Below, piece after piece: positions 1-6,017 of a stretch of 7,016 nucleotides of DNA. The notes under the pieces were generated by a model. It saw nothing but the letters and a program-made list of their open reading frames with translations. It was not told the DNA's origin and made no database searches. Numbering within the stretch: position 1 is the first letter of the stretch; each line of letters begins with the position of its first letter. Made by a program: the position numbers and the translations under genes. The stretch spans positions 1 through 7,016 of the forward strand of contig JAKSPA010000084.1 of the NCBI GenBank assembly GCA_024405235.1, read 5' to 3'. This stretch comes from Lentisphaeria bacterium. Lineage in GTDB: Bacteria > Verrucomicrobiota > Lentisphaeria > Oligosphaerales > Oligosphaeraceae.

Positions 1-31
1 CGTTCACGCCGCCCTCTTAGCGCCGTCAGGC

Positions 32-145
32 GCAGTACGCGCCGCAGGCAGTACACGCCGTAGGCAGTACGCACCGCAGTACGCGCCGTAGGCAGTACGC
101 GCCGTAGGCAGTACGCGCCGCAGGCAGTACGCGCCGCAGGCAGTA
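32..145. repeat. 16-bp GC-rich tandem repeat array, about seven units
   Basis: Reading by eye gives head-to-tail copies of GCAGTACGCGCCGYAG at 32-47, 48-63, 64-75 (cut to 12 bp), 76-91, 92-107, 108-123 and 124-139, then a partial GCAGTA at 140-145. The copies differ at only a few positions, mainly the C/T in GCCGYAG and single C-to-A or G-to-A changes. A near-identical 11-mer (GCCRCCCTCTT) stands on each side, at 8-18 and 146-156. The unit length is not a multiple of three and no reading frame spans the array, so it is not a coding repeat. It lies just beyond the 3' end of the leftward propeller gene. Its function is unknown; it may be a minisatellite-like array that grows and shrinks by slippage. 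Confidence 0.9.
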
Positions 146-217
146 GCCACCCTCTTGGGGAGCATAGCGTTCTTCAAAAGCAAAGTCGCGGAGACGCAAA
201 GAAGAATGTTGGTTGGA

Positions 218-1537
218 TTATTCCTCAGCGTCGATAATTTCGGCCATCCAGGCTGCAGAGTTTTCAGATGGATTGTGCCCTATGGTATCCATGACATTGA
301 AGACGCGCCATGTCACAAAATTCCGTTCACGTCCTTCCAGACGCAGACGGCACCCTTGTGGATGATCAACGAACCACCCGCCATCAACAGGGCCAGGCTC
401 ACCGAATTCAGCCAATGCATCGCAAAGGACAAGTGGTTCCTGTGGTTGGCAGTCGTCTCCTTGCAGCGGATAAAGCAAAAGTTTTTCACGGATGTTCAAA
501 GACGGAATTGACTTCCCGCGCCAGTCCGTGCGGCTGTATTCGTTGGCAGCCAAATAGGGTTTGCCAGACCATGTCGCGCCTACAGTGATTGGTGACAGCG
601 TATGGAAATATGGTTTTTCAAACACAAGACGGAATGAATCTCTGCCAGGGCAACCGGTCCAAATACGGCCTCGACTTGCATCCAAAGGTTCTGGTGACCA
701 AGGCTTTGCGCCCCATTCACGGCATGTGAACACAAAATTGCCATTGTTCATTCGCGCCAGCGACGGTTCGCAACCGCTTAGTCCATCGCCATCGCTTGGA
801 GCAGCAAAGAGCGGCGGGTTGTCACCCTTTTCAGGAGCGATCATTTGGAAACCTGCTGGCTTCCAATCGCCATCGCTGCCGCGGCTCATTCGAAGAATGC
901 CGTTGCCGAAGTCGCCAGGTGCTTTTGTCGTAAACGGAACCAGCATATCTTCGCCATCGAATTCAACGGAAGCAAGTCCAGTTCCCACTGCACCTTTAAA
1001 ATAGTCCATGAATTTGATTATCTGACGACTTTTCTCATGCAAAGTGCCGTCCTTATACTCCATCTGAGTAATAATGGCGAACCACCCCTTGTTCTGTGAA
1101 TACACATCGCAGGCACCACTGTCAACGACCTCCATCGGCAAAGTTATGGCGGTTCCCATGCAAAAGCCTGTTCCTGCATGGGGATGAGGGCGTCCATCAG
1201 GCAACCGTTCACCTGCTGGCACAAAGCCAATCATGCTGTCATATCGCACAAAATACACATCCGAACCATCGACCGGATGCTTTCCAGCAAATGAACGCAG
1301 AAATGTAATCGGCGATGAGGAAGTAAATTCTCCTGGCTTGTCAAAGAGGAAGATGTCATTTCCCAATTCGAAATCGCAGGCGTGCTGCCCTGTCCGCCGA
1401 AGATTTATGACGATGGCCGCACGCTCCTGAGTAACCTGAAAGCATTGAGCAAGGCCATACACGCCTGTCATGCCACCAGGCATCTCAATAATCTTCCTAA
1501 TTTTCCATTTTTTACCAATTTTCAATTGAGTATTCAT
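218..1537 (-). CDS. Sialidase-like (BNR-type) beta-propeller protein, probably cytoplasmic
   Basis: This 439-residue protein reads from an ATG at 1537 to a TAA at 220-218. An AAGGCG site 7 nt upstream of the ATG supports the start. I see no signal peptide: the N-terminus is charged (K8-K17) with no hydrophobic core. The clearest family cue is at residues 256-273 (CEPSLARMNNGNFVFTCRE), which matches the 'EPS-hR-x-x-(D/N)G-x-hhhhhR' strand pattern of sialidase-superfamily six-bladed propellers. A degenerate Asp-box-like SDGDW lies at 221-225. The rest is a series of short beta-rich stretches with aromatic and Gly-Asp turns, as expected for a propeller. Members of this superfamily include exo-sialidases and many uncharacterised sugar-active proteins. 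I could not place the sialidase arginine triad or the Tyr/Glu pair, so enzyme activity is not shown. It lies downstream of a co-directional sugar symporter, so a role in processing imported glycosides is a reasonable inference. The fold-level call is fairly likely; the substrate is unknown. Confidence 0.65.
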   Translation of the reverse strand: MNTQLKIGKKWKIRKIIEMPGGMTGVYGLAQCFQVTQERAAIVINLRRTGQHACDFELGNDIFLFDKPGEFTSSSPITFLRSFAGKHPVDGSDVYFVRYDSMIGFVPAGERLPDGRPHPHAGTGFCMGTAITLPMEVVDSGACDVYSQNKGWFAIITQMEYKDGTLHEKSRQIIKFMDYFKGAVGTGLASVEFDGEDMLVPFTTKAPGDFGNGILRMSRGSDGDWKPAGFQMIAPEKGDNPPLFAAPSDGDGLSGCEPSLARMNNGNFVFTCREWGAKPWSPEPLDASRGRIWTGCPGRDSFRLVFEKPYFHTLSPITVGATWSGKPYLAANEYSRTDWRGKSIPSLNIREKLLLYPLQGDDCQPQEPLVLCDALAEFGEPGPVDGGWFVDHPQGCRLRLEGRERNFVTWRVFNVMDTIGHNPSENSAAWMAEIIDAEE

Positions 1538-1572
1538 ATTCTACGCCTTACATGCACGTTTTCCATGGAGCC

Positions 1573-1600
1573 CTTGAACGGGATGTCATCCAAATTCAAG
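1573..1600. promoter_or_regulatory. Dyad in the leader of the propeller gene (possible operator or hairpin)
   Basis: CTTGAA (1573-1578) pairs with TTCAAG (1595-1600), and inside it GGAT (1581-1584) pairs with ATCC (1588-1591) around a 3-nt loop. The dyad is 36 bp upstream of the leftward ATG at 1537 and downstream of a weak promoter match, so it would be in the mRNA leader. It could be a protein-binding site or an RNA hairpin; nothing in the sequence decides between them. Confidence 0.35.
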
Positions 1601-1623
1601 CGCGCTTTTCGTCCTTGTTTCTA

Positions 1624-1654
1624 TTTATAGATTACGAAGGCACTGCAGTTCCAA
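1624..1654 (-). promoter_or_regulatory. Weak sigma70-like promoter for the propeller gene
   Basis: On the minus strand a TTGGAA (1654-1649) is followed after 19 bp by TATAAA (1629-1624). The spacer is longer than the usual 17 bp and the -35 box overlaps the left arm of the terminator-like hairpin. If real, it would let the propeller gene be transcribed separately from the transporter. Read-through from the transporter is the alternative. Confidence 0.25.
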
Positions 1655-1694
1655 ACAGTGGTCCGTGAGTCAACTGCTTCGGACCACTGTTTTT
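1653..1694. terminator. Strong 13-bp hairpin downstream of the transporter gene
   Basis: AAACAGTGGTCCG (1653-1665) is perfectly complementary to CGGACCACTGTTT (1680-1692), with a 14-nt loop. On the plus strand the stem runs into five Ts (1690-1694), the form of an intrinsic terminator. On the minus strand only three Ts follow the stem, so the T-tract is poor. The stem starts 19 nt after the stop of the leftward transporter gene, and the only genes nearby are leftward, so its likely job is to end or attenuate transcription between the transporter and the propeller gene, or to protect the transporter mRNA 3' end. GCAGTT (1645-1650) can also pair with AACTGC (1672-1677) in the loop, giving a competing fold. 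Confidence 0.65.
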
Positions 1695-1711
1695 CCAATA
1701 CCGAAAAGTAA

Positions 1712-3127
1712 TCAGTCGTTGGTGTTGATGAGTTTGGCGCCGTGGAGCCATGGACGCGGCGGAATGTATTTGCCGCCGTTGGCCTTTTCGTTGGATTTGA
1801 TCATGAACCAAAGCATGACCATGAAGACCAGAGACAGAAGAGTGACGGCGAAGTCCCAGATGAAGATCATCCGGTAGCCGTAGAGCTTCGTCAGCCAGCC
1901 GCCCACTCCGCCAGCCACAGCGCAGATGATGCAGTTGATGATGGCGCCTGCGCTTCCGAACTGGCCGAATTTCTCATTGGGCACGACGCGCAGCAGCAGC
2001 GGTGTGCTGGCGGCGTTCTGCACGACATACGTCACGGCGATGACCACGCCTGCGACATAGAAGGTCTTGTAGTCCTTGATGTAGTAGTAAGCCCATGCGT
2101 TGAAAATGACAACGGCCACACCGGAGAGGAAGTAGATGATCAATGGATGGCATTTCTTGTCCATGATCAATCCGACGGGAATGGAAATGATTGCGCCGAC
2201 GAGAGATGTGTAGGCGAATACCTGTCCGTATTGTGTCATGGTCAGCCCTAGTTCGTTGGTGGCGAAGAGGACGTTGAAGGTGCTGCGGACAAGGGTGGAG
2301 GCGGCTGTGACACCGCTGGCCACGAAGATGCAGAGGTAGATAGGCTGTGACCAGCACTCGTATGCGTAGGCCGCGACATATTTCCAGATGACCACAAAGA
2401 CATTGCCGCCTTCGTGCTTTTCATTCGGTGGATATTTGCCTTCCTTCACAAAGAGGAACTGAAGAGCCATTGACACCAGATAGAAGACGCCGATGACGCC
2501 GAACCAGAATTTGGGTGCCACGTCCGCACGTGGGAGAATCCACAGATTGAACGCGAAGCCCATAAGATTGCCGAATAGGGAGACCACGCCGTAGTAGGTG
2601 CCGATGAAGCTCTTCGGAATCACGTCAGGAGCCACGTAGCACTGGATGGCGCCAGGAACCAGATAGAATATCTGATAGACCACCGTGATGATGCAGAGAA
2701 TCCAGAACGCGGCCTCCGTCATCTCCCAGCCGGTCATTTTCTGGAAGGCAGGAACGAGGCTCTCGTGATAGCCGATCAACATCATCATCAGGACCAGAAG
2801 CGGCGCCGAGATGACGACAAAAGGAATGCGGCGTCCCCAACGTGAACGAACTTTGTCGCTCCATGTGCTCAGCACAGGATTGATGCACATATTGAGAATC
2901 TGCGGAATTGTGCTCATGATCAAGGAGATGCGCAGAGCGTCTATCTTCCAGTGATCCAGAATTCTCGGCATCAAACTGGGCACAAGGCTGTAAACCATCA
3001 GATTCAACGCCAGAGTACCCAACATTGAGAAGAACCAGACCTTCGTCAGACTCTTCCAATTGTACTTCAGCGTACCGCAAGTCCATTCCATGACTTTCTT
3101 TGCTTTCAATTCTACCTTTTCCGACAT
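1712..3127 (-). CDS. MFS sugar transporter, GPH (MFS_2) cation-symporter type
   Basis: This 471-residue membrane protein reads from an ATG at 3127 to a TGA at 1714-1712. A CAGGGT site 7 nt upstream fits the start. Hydrophobic segments fit about 12 transmembrane helices, at roughly residues 28-50, 64-84, 101-121, 139-160, 173-197, 207-227, 261-283, 302-321, 328-350, 354-380, 391-412 and 418-444. The cytoplasmic loop after helix 2 carries D91-K-V-R-S-R-W-G-R-R100, the typical motif of the glycoside-pentoside-hexuronide:cation symporter family (MFS_2), whose known members bring in sugars or glycosides with H+ or Na+. Length matches the family. Neighbours are a sialidase-like protein downstream on the same strand and a glycosidase on the opposite strand, so a glycoside or monosaccharide substrate is inferred; the exact one cannot be read from sequence. 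A good promoter match with a dyad at its start point lies upstream, so regulated expression is likely. Confidence 0.85.
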   Translation of the reverse strand: MSEKVELKAKKVMEWTCGTLKYNWKSLTKVWFFSMLGTLALNLMVYSLVPSLMPRILDHWKIDALRISLIMSTIPQILNMCINPVLSTWSDKVRSRWGRRIPFVVISAPLLVLMMMLIGYHESLVPAFQKMTGWEMTEAAFWILCIITVVYQIFYLVPGAIQCYVAPDVIPKSFIGTYYGVVSLFGNLMGFAFNLWILPRADVAPKFWFGVIGVFYLVSMALQFLFVKEGKYPPNEKHEGGNVFVVIWKYVAAYAYECWSQPIYLCIFVASGVTAASTLVRSTFNVLFATNELGLTMTQYGQVFAYTSLVGAIISIPVGLIMDKKCHPLIIYFLSGVAVVIFNAWAYYYIKDYKTFYVAGVVIAVTYVVQNAASTPLLLRVVPNEKFGQFGSAGAIINCIICAVAGGVGGWLTKLYGYRMIFIWDFAVTLLSLVFMVMLWFMIKSNEKANGGKYIPPRPWLHGAKLINTND

Positions 3128-3227
3128 GATTTCTACCCTGTTGTGCGAATCTATCGAACTCTGATCTCTGGCCTACATTGTGGCCGACGTTGAAAAAAAG
3201 ACACCTTACCTTGAAACAAAACATGTG

Positions 3228-3258
3228 AACCATTGTTTCTTATAAGGTATATATGGTT
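3228..3258. promoter_or_regulatory. Dyad at the predicted transporter transcription start (candidate operator)
   Basis: AACCAT (3228-3233) faces ATGGTT (3253-3258) across 19 AT-rich bp that include TATAAGGTATATA. The predicted start point of the leftward promoter falls at about 3253, so the dyad covers roughly +1 to +26. That is a classic place for a repressor to block transcription. It could also form a weak hairpin at the 5' end of the mRNA. No repressor gene is in the window. Confidence 0.4.
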
Positions 3259-3259
3259 T

Positions 3260-3288
3260 AATCTAGCACAGAAACATGAATTTATCAA
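3260..3288 (-). promoter_or_regulatory. Sigma70-type promoter for the transporter gene
   Basis: On the minus strand TTGATA (3288-3283; five of six consensus bases) is followed after exactly 17 bp by TAGATT (3265-3260; four of six). The predicted start point at about 3253 lies some 125 nt upstream of the transporter ATG at 3127. Spacing and box quality make this one of the two best promoter matches in the window. Confidence 0.55.
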
Positions 3289-3385
3289 GACAACACACAC
3301 ATAACATGACGAAAAATCGCCCGTTCAAGGCCATGGCCCACCACTCCAACCACTCGCACAAGTTCCCTTTTTTTGTTGCGGAGAA

Positions 3386-3414
3386 TTGTCTGTTGCCACA
3401 AAAGGATTTATCTT
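3386..3414 (+). promoter_or_regulatory. Possible promoter of the GNAT gene
   Basis: TTGTCT (3386-3391) is followed after 17 bp by TATCTT (3409-3414). Transcription from it would begin at about 3421, on the AGGAG ribosome-binding site (3421-3425) itself, leaving a very short leader. That makes it doubtful. A second candidate is TTGTTT (3233-3238) with TTTAAT (3257-3262), 18 bp apart, giving a longer leader. Confidence 0.25.
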
Positions 3415-3433
3415 ATAGACAGGAGCATTCAAC

Positions 3434-3934
3434 ATGAACATTTCGATACGGATTCTTGACAGGCACGAGTTGGGGCTCGTGCGCGAAGTGGCTGATGTCG
3501 TCTGGCCTGTGACCTTTCGTAATATTCTCTCGCAGGAACAGATTGCGTACATGATGAATATGATGTACGCGCCAGAAGTGATGGATAGGGAATACGATTC
3601 CGGCATATCCTTCTACGGCGTTTTCGACGGCGAACGCCCTATCGGCTATCTTGTGCTCGGCCCTTGCGACGGCCATCTCGGAACGGCGAAGCTTCACAAG
3701 TGCTACCTGCTGCCAGAATTCCATGGGAGGGGCATCGGTTCGATGATGCTCAGCAAAGCCAAGAGCTATGCGCTTGAAGCAGGCTATTCGCGCCTGCGTC
3801 TGAATGTCAACCGCCACAACGAGAAGGCGATAAGAGCCTATCTGCGCAATGGCTTTGCCACCGTCGAAACAGTGGACAATCCCATCGGCAACGGCTTTTT
3901 CATGAACGACTATGTCATGGAGGTTGCCCTCTGA
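3434..3934 (+). CDS. GNAT-family N-acetyltransferase
   Basis: This 166-residue protein has the length and motif order of a single-domain GNAT enzyme, which moves an acetyl group from acetyl-CoA to an amine. The acetyl-CoA-binding motif A is at residues 88-105, with the P-loop-like H97-G-R-G-I-G102 (the usual first Arg or Gln of R-x-x-G-x-G is His here). Motif B follows at 123-141 as LNVNRHNEKAIRAYLRNGF, with the typical Asn, Ala, Tyr and Gly-Phe. The N-terminal part (W24, F28) resembles the substrate-side helices of this group. The start at 3434 is backed by AGGAG 8 nt upstream. It stands alone, with 140 bp before the next gene, and its acceptor substrate (small molecule, sugar amine or protein N-terminus) cannot be read from sequence. 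A link to the nearby sugar genes is possible but not supported by anything specific. Confidence 0.9.
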   Translation: MNISIRILDRHELGLVREVADVVWPVTFRNILSQEQIAYMMNMMYAPEVMDREYDSGISFYGVFDGERPIGYLVLGPCDGHLGTAKLHKCYLLPEFHGRGIGSMMLSKAKSYALEAGYSRLRLNVNRHNEKAIRAYLRNGFATVETVDNPIGNGFFMNDYVMEVAL

Positions 3935-3981
3935 TCATTCTTCAGCCGCGACGCACGAACTGTTTTCATGTTACATTATGG

Positions 3982-3997
3982 ACAGTGACAACACTGT
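3982..3997. promoter_or_regulatory. Palindrome ACAGTG-N4-CACTGT upstream of the glycosidase gene (site 1)
   Basis: ACAGTG (3982-3987) and CACTGT (3992-3997) are perfect inverted hexamers around ACAA. A further AACTGT half-site lies at 3958-3963. The same 16-bp layout recurs at 4038-4053, which suggests a binding site for a dimeric regulator. As RNA it would be a 6-bp tetraloop hairpin. Confidence 0.45.
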
Positions 3998-4046
3998 TCA
4001 GATGATTTCACTAACGTCAAAAACAACGGAAATCCGAACAGTTTTT
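3993..4046 (+). terminator. Terminator-like stem-loop in the glycosidase leader, with a competing fold
   Basis: ACTGTTC (3993-3999) pairs with GAACAGT (4036-4042), and ATTTC (4005-4009) pairs with GAAAT (4029-4033), separated by a small internal loop. A run of five Ts follows (4042-4046). This has intrinsic-terminator form, though the stem is AT-rich. Its left arm is shared with the hairpin at 3982-3997, so the two cannot form together. It could end the GNAT transcript or act as an attenuator for the glycosidase gene. Confidence 0.3.
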
Positions 4047-4053
4047 CAACTGT
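4038..4053. promoter_or_regulatory. Palindrome ACAGTT-N4-AACTGT upstream of the glycosidase gene (site 2)
   Basis: ACAGTT (4038-4043) and AACTGT (4048-4053) are perfect inverted hexamers around TTTC. The architecture matches site 1 (ACAGTK-N4-MACTGT); the centres are 56 bp apart. The site ends 21 nt before the ATG at 4075, so a bound protein could block transcription elongation or ribosome loading. Confidence 0.45.
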
Positions 4054-4074
4054 AAAACAAAAGGTCCCAAAGAA

Positions 4075-5871
4075 ATGAATTTCACACAGCTTGCCAACAA
4101 ACTCGTCATCGACACAGAACACTACAATATTCAGTTGAAACCTGCACCAGACGCCTGCTTCCTCACGGACAAGCACACGGGACGCCTCTACGGCTTCGTC
4201 GCTGGCGGCGACTGCTGCAAAGACGGGCAGAAGGACATGGTCCAAACCGCTGAGCCATGGGATGTCTGCGGCCACGAAGCGGACGGCTCGATATTCGCGA
4301 AATCCACCATGGATTCCGTCCTCTGGGGCAAGAAGTCCTTCTGCGCACGCTTCTCGGAAGACGCCTTGGAGTTCTGGCACGAAATCAACGGCGTCGGCGC
4401 CCTGGACCAAATCCGTTTCTTCCGACTCTCAATGGGCGGCTGCGAATTCGGATTCTCCGCTGACATCGACGAAGTCTATAATGTCGCTCCCAATTTCCTC
4501 GAACGCCAGTGCTTCCATCCAGCCGAAACCGCAATCCACGACTACGGCAACGACCTGAGCCTCCATTCAGGCGGCATCGCCATCGCCTCCGTGCCACAGG
4601 TGTTCGGACTCCATGATCGCAGAGACAAGGGCTACGCCGTCTTCAGCGCCTTCGCAGAGCAAGGCCAATACGACTGGGACAGCTTCATCTGGAATCCAGA
4701 AGTGACACTGCCCCCCACTCCCTATGTCGGCGACTGCGTCAAGGGCGGCGGTTTCGCACTCGACTACTATGGCAAGAAAGCCATCAACGGGCCATGGAAA
4801 TCTCCTAGCGTCTGCATCACGTTCGTCGATGGAGAGGAAAATGTCCTCGCATCTGCCTTGGAGTACGCCTACGGGAGAAACTATCTGCCACGTCCTGCGA
4901 CAAGCCATCCTGGCCCTGCCTGGTGGAAGGAACCCATCTACTGCACATGGCACGACCAGGAGGCCATGTCGCAAGGCGCAAAGGTCGATTACATGACGCC
5001 GAAGCCTCACCCCTCTGGCTACTTCTGCACACAGGCCATCGTGGACGGGTGGATCAAAGCCCTGGAAGACCATGACTGCAAACCAGGCACCGTTGTTCTG
5101 GACGACAAATGGCAGGTCTCCCTCAGTTCTGCAGAACCAGACACCAAAAAATGGCCTGATATCCGAAAGTGGATCGATGAATGCCACAAGCGCGGCATCC
5201 GTGTCTTCCTTTGGGGCATGGCATGGTATCGCGAAGGCATTCCGGAAGACGAATGCGTCACCCGCAACGGCGAAGCGATCTGCGGAGACATAACCAATCC
5301 CAAATACGAAGCACGCCTTCGCGAAATGGTTCGCCGCTACTTCTCCGATGCACCGGACGGACTGAATGCCGACGGCCTCAAACTCGACGGCCTTCTGAAC
5401 CTGCCTACTGGCGCGGGACTCAAGAACCACAAGGGCATCTGGGGCCTGGAACTCCAGAAATACCTCCTGTCCGTCATCTATGACGAAGCCAAAAAAGCAA
5501 GAAAGGATGTCTGCATCTCCGTATTCACCGCCAATCCATACCTTGATCAATACACAGACATGGTCCGACTGGCGGATATGTACTCTTGGAGAATCACCAC
5601 GAAACGCTCCATGGAAATCCGAGCCAATGTCTATCGCGCCACTCATCCTGGAGTGCTCATCGACACTGACGGACAGCTGCAATTCTGCGCCGCGCCAAAC
5701 TATCTCGACTTGCTCGACACCGAAGCATCTCTCGGCATTCCAACCATCTACAACGCAAAGATCCTCCGCAGAGGACACTTCTTCTTCAACCCTGTCCTGT
5801 CGGAACTTACCGAAGAGGACTACGCGCGCATCGCTAAAGTTTTCCGCGAATACCGCGAAAGACTGAAATGA
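4075..5871 (+). CDS. Clan GH-D-type glycoside hydrolase (GH36/GH31-like), cytoplasmic
   Basis: This 598-residue protein has no signal peptide and should act in the cytoplasm. Residues 1 to about 275 are beta-rich, fitting an N-terminal beta-sandwich. From about 283 a (beta/alpha)8 barrel follows, with the motif order of the retaining alpha-glycosidase clan GH-D (GH27, GH31, GH36). First comes PIYCTWHDQ (287-295), then VVLDDKWQ (340-347), like the 'hDDGW' strand of GH27/36, then the helix and strand around HKRGIRVFLWG (371-381). The 'K-x-D' nucleophile strand is ADGLKLDG (432-439), with D438 the candidate nucleophile. YSWR (503-506) and a late LIDTDGQ (528-534) follow; D530 or D532 is a candidate acid/base. 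The barrel runs almost to the C-terminus, so the C-terminal beta-domain usual in GH36 and GH31 seems absent. The ATG at 4075 has only a weak AAGG 10 nt upstream. Likely activity is on an alpha-linked galactoside, glucoside or xyloside, but the substrate is open. Confidence 0.75.
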   Translation: MNFTQLANKLVIDTEHYNIQLKPAPDACFLTDKHTGRLYGFVAGGDCCKDGQKDMVQTAEPWDVCGHEADGSIFAKSTMDSVLWGKKSFCARFSEDALEFWHEINGVGALDQIRFFRLSMGGCEFGFSADIDEVYNVAPNFLERQCFHPAETAIHDYGNDLSLHSGGIAIASVPQVFGLHDRRDKGYAVFSAFAEQGQYDWDSFIWNPEVTLPPTPYVGDCVKGGGFALDYYGKKAINGPWKSPSVCITFVDGEENVLASALEYAYGRNYLPRPATSHPGPAWWKEPIYCTWHDQEAMSQGAKVDYMTPKPHPSGYFCTQAIVDGWIKALEDHDCKPGTVVLDDKWQVSLSSAEPDTKKWPDIRKWIDECHKRGIRVFLWGMAWYREGIPEDECVTRNGEAICGDITNPKYEARLREMVRRYFSDAPDGLNADGLKLDGLLNLPTGAGLKNHKGIWGLELQKYLLSVIYDEAKKARKDVCISVFTANPYLDQYTDMVRLADMYSWRITTKRSMEIRANVYRATHPGVLIDTDGQLQFCAAPNYLDLLDTEASLGIPTIYNAKILRRGHFFFNPVLSELTEEDYARIAKVFREYRERLK

Positions 5872-5893
5872 TTGTCCGCAGCACTCTGTTTTT

Positions 5894-5931
5894 GCCTATA
5901 TAGGCCGTTCTAGCCTTTATAGGCAGTTCTG
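5894..5931. repeat. Two tandem 19-bp units, each with a 12-bp palindrome
   Basis: The units at 5894-5912 and 5913-5931 share 16 of 19 bases (GCCTWTATAGGCMGTTCTR). The first 12 bases of unit 1 form a perfect palindrome, GCCTATATAGGC. In unit 2 the palindrome, GCCTTTATAGGC, has one broken pair. They begin 23 bp after the glycosidase stop. Repeated palindromes at fixed spacing suggest paired operator sites or a recombination or maintenance site; no known motif is recognised. Confidence 0.75.
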
Positions 5932-6017
5932 TCCCTTCATGCCGTGAGAAAGATGACATTAATCTTTCCTCTCGCACAAAAGCGGAATCGAAATTCGCTG
6001 AAAATTCAGAGATGTGT

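Larger units (their letters stand above)
3128..3433. other. Divergent intergenic region between the transporter and GNAT genes
   Basis: This 306-bp AT-rich stretch holds no convincing gene. It contains the leftward promoter match and start-point dyad listed separately. Other structure includes GAAACA (3213-3218) facing TGTTTC (3234-3239), a GGCC-N8-GGCC dyad at 3170-3185 in the transporter leader, and a perfect 10-bp palindrome GGCCATGGCC at 3329-3338. The predicted transporter leader of about 125 nt is long enough for post-transcriptional control, but I recognise no known riboswitch. Confidence 0.6.

Noticed and set aside
32..145. CRISPR array
   Set aside because: Units are contiguous 16-mers with no unique spacers between them, and no cas gene is present.
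170..206. Inverted repeat TTCTTC/GAAGAA as terminator of the propeller gene
   Set aside because: Only six A/T-rich pairs close a 25-nt loop with no T-tract on the minus strand. The internal GCAAAG direct repeat (180-185 and 196-201) looks more like the degenerate GCAAAG/GCGTCT-type low-complexity repeats seen in many bacterial intergenic regions.
561..1004. A plus-strand frame of 147 codons inside the propeller gene
   Set aside because: Low-complexity Ser/Pro-rich translation without a family motif, opposite a longer gene with a propeller pattern.
2625..3233. A 202-codon minus-strand frame overlapping the transporter gene
   Set aside because: The transporter frame carries clear transmembrane helices and the GPH motif; this overlapping frame is compositionally odd and starts inside the transporter leader.
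3128..3253. Riboswitch in the transporter leader
   Set aside because: The leader is long enough, but I can match no known aptamer core, and the visible stems are short.
3413..3817. A 134-codon minus-strand frame across the GNAT gene
   Set aside because: The plus-strand frame has GNAT motifs A and B in order and an AGGAG site; the antisense frame has no motif.
4567..5778. A 403-codon open frame on the minus strand inside the glycosidase gene
   Set aside because: It mirrors the codon pattern of the strongly supported plus-strand gene, shows no recognisable family motifs, and has no promoter or ribosome-binding site of note.
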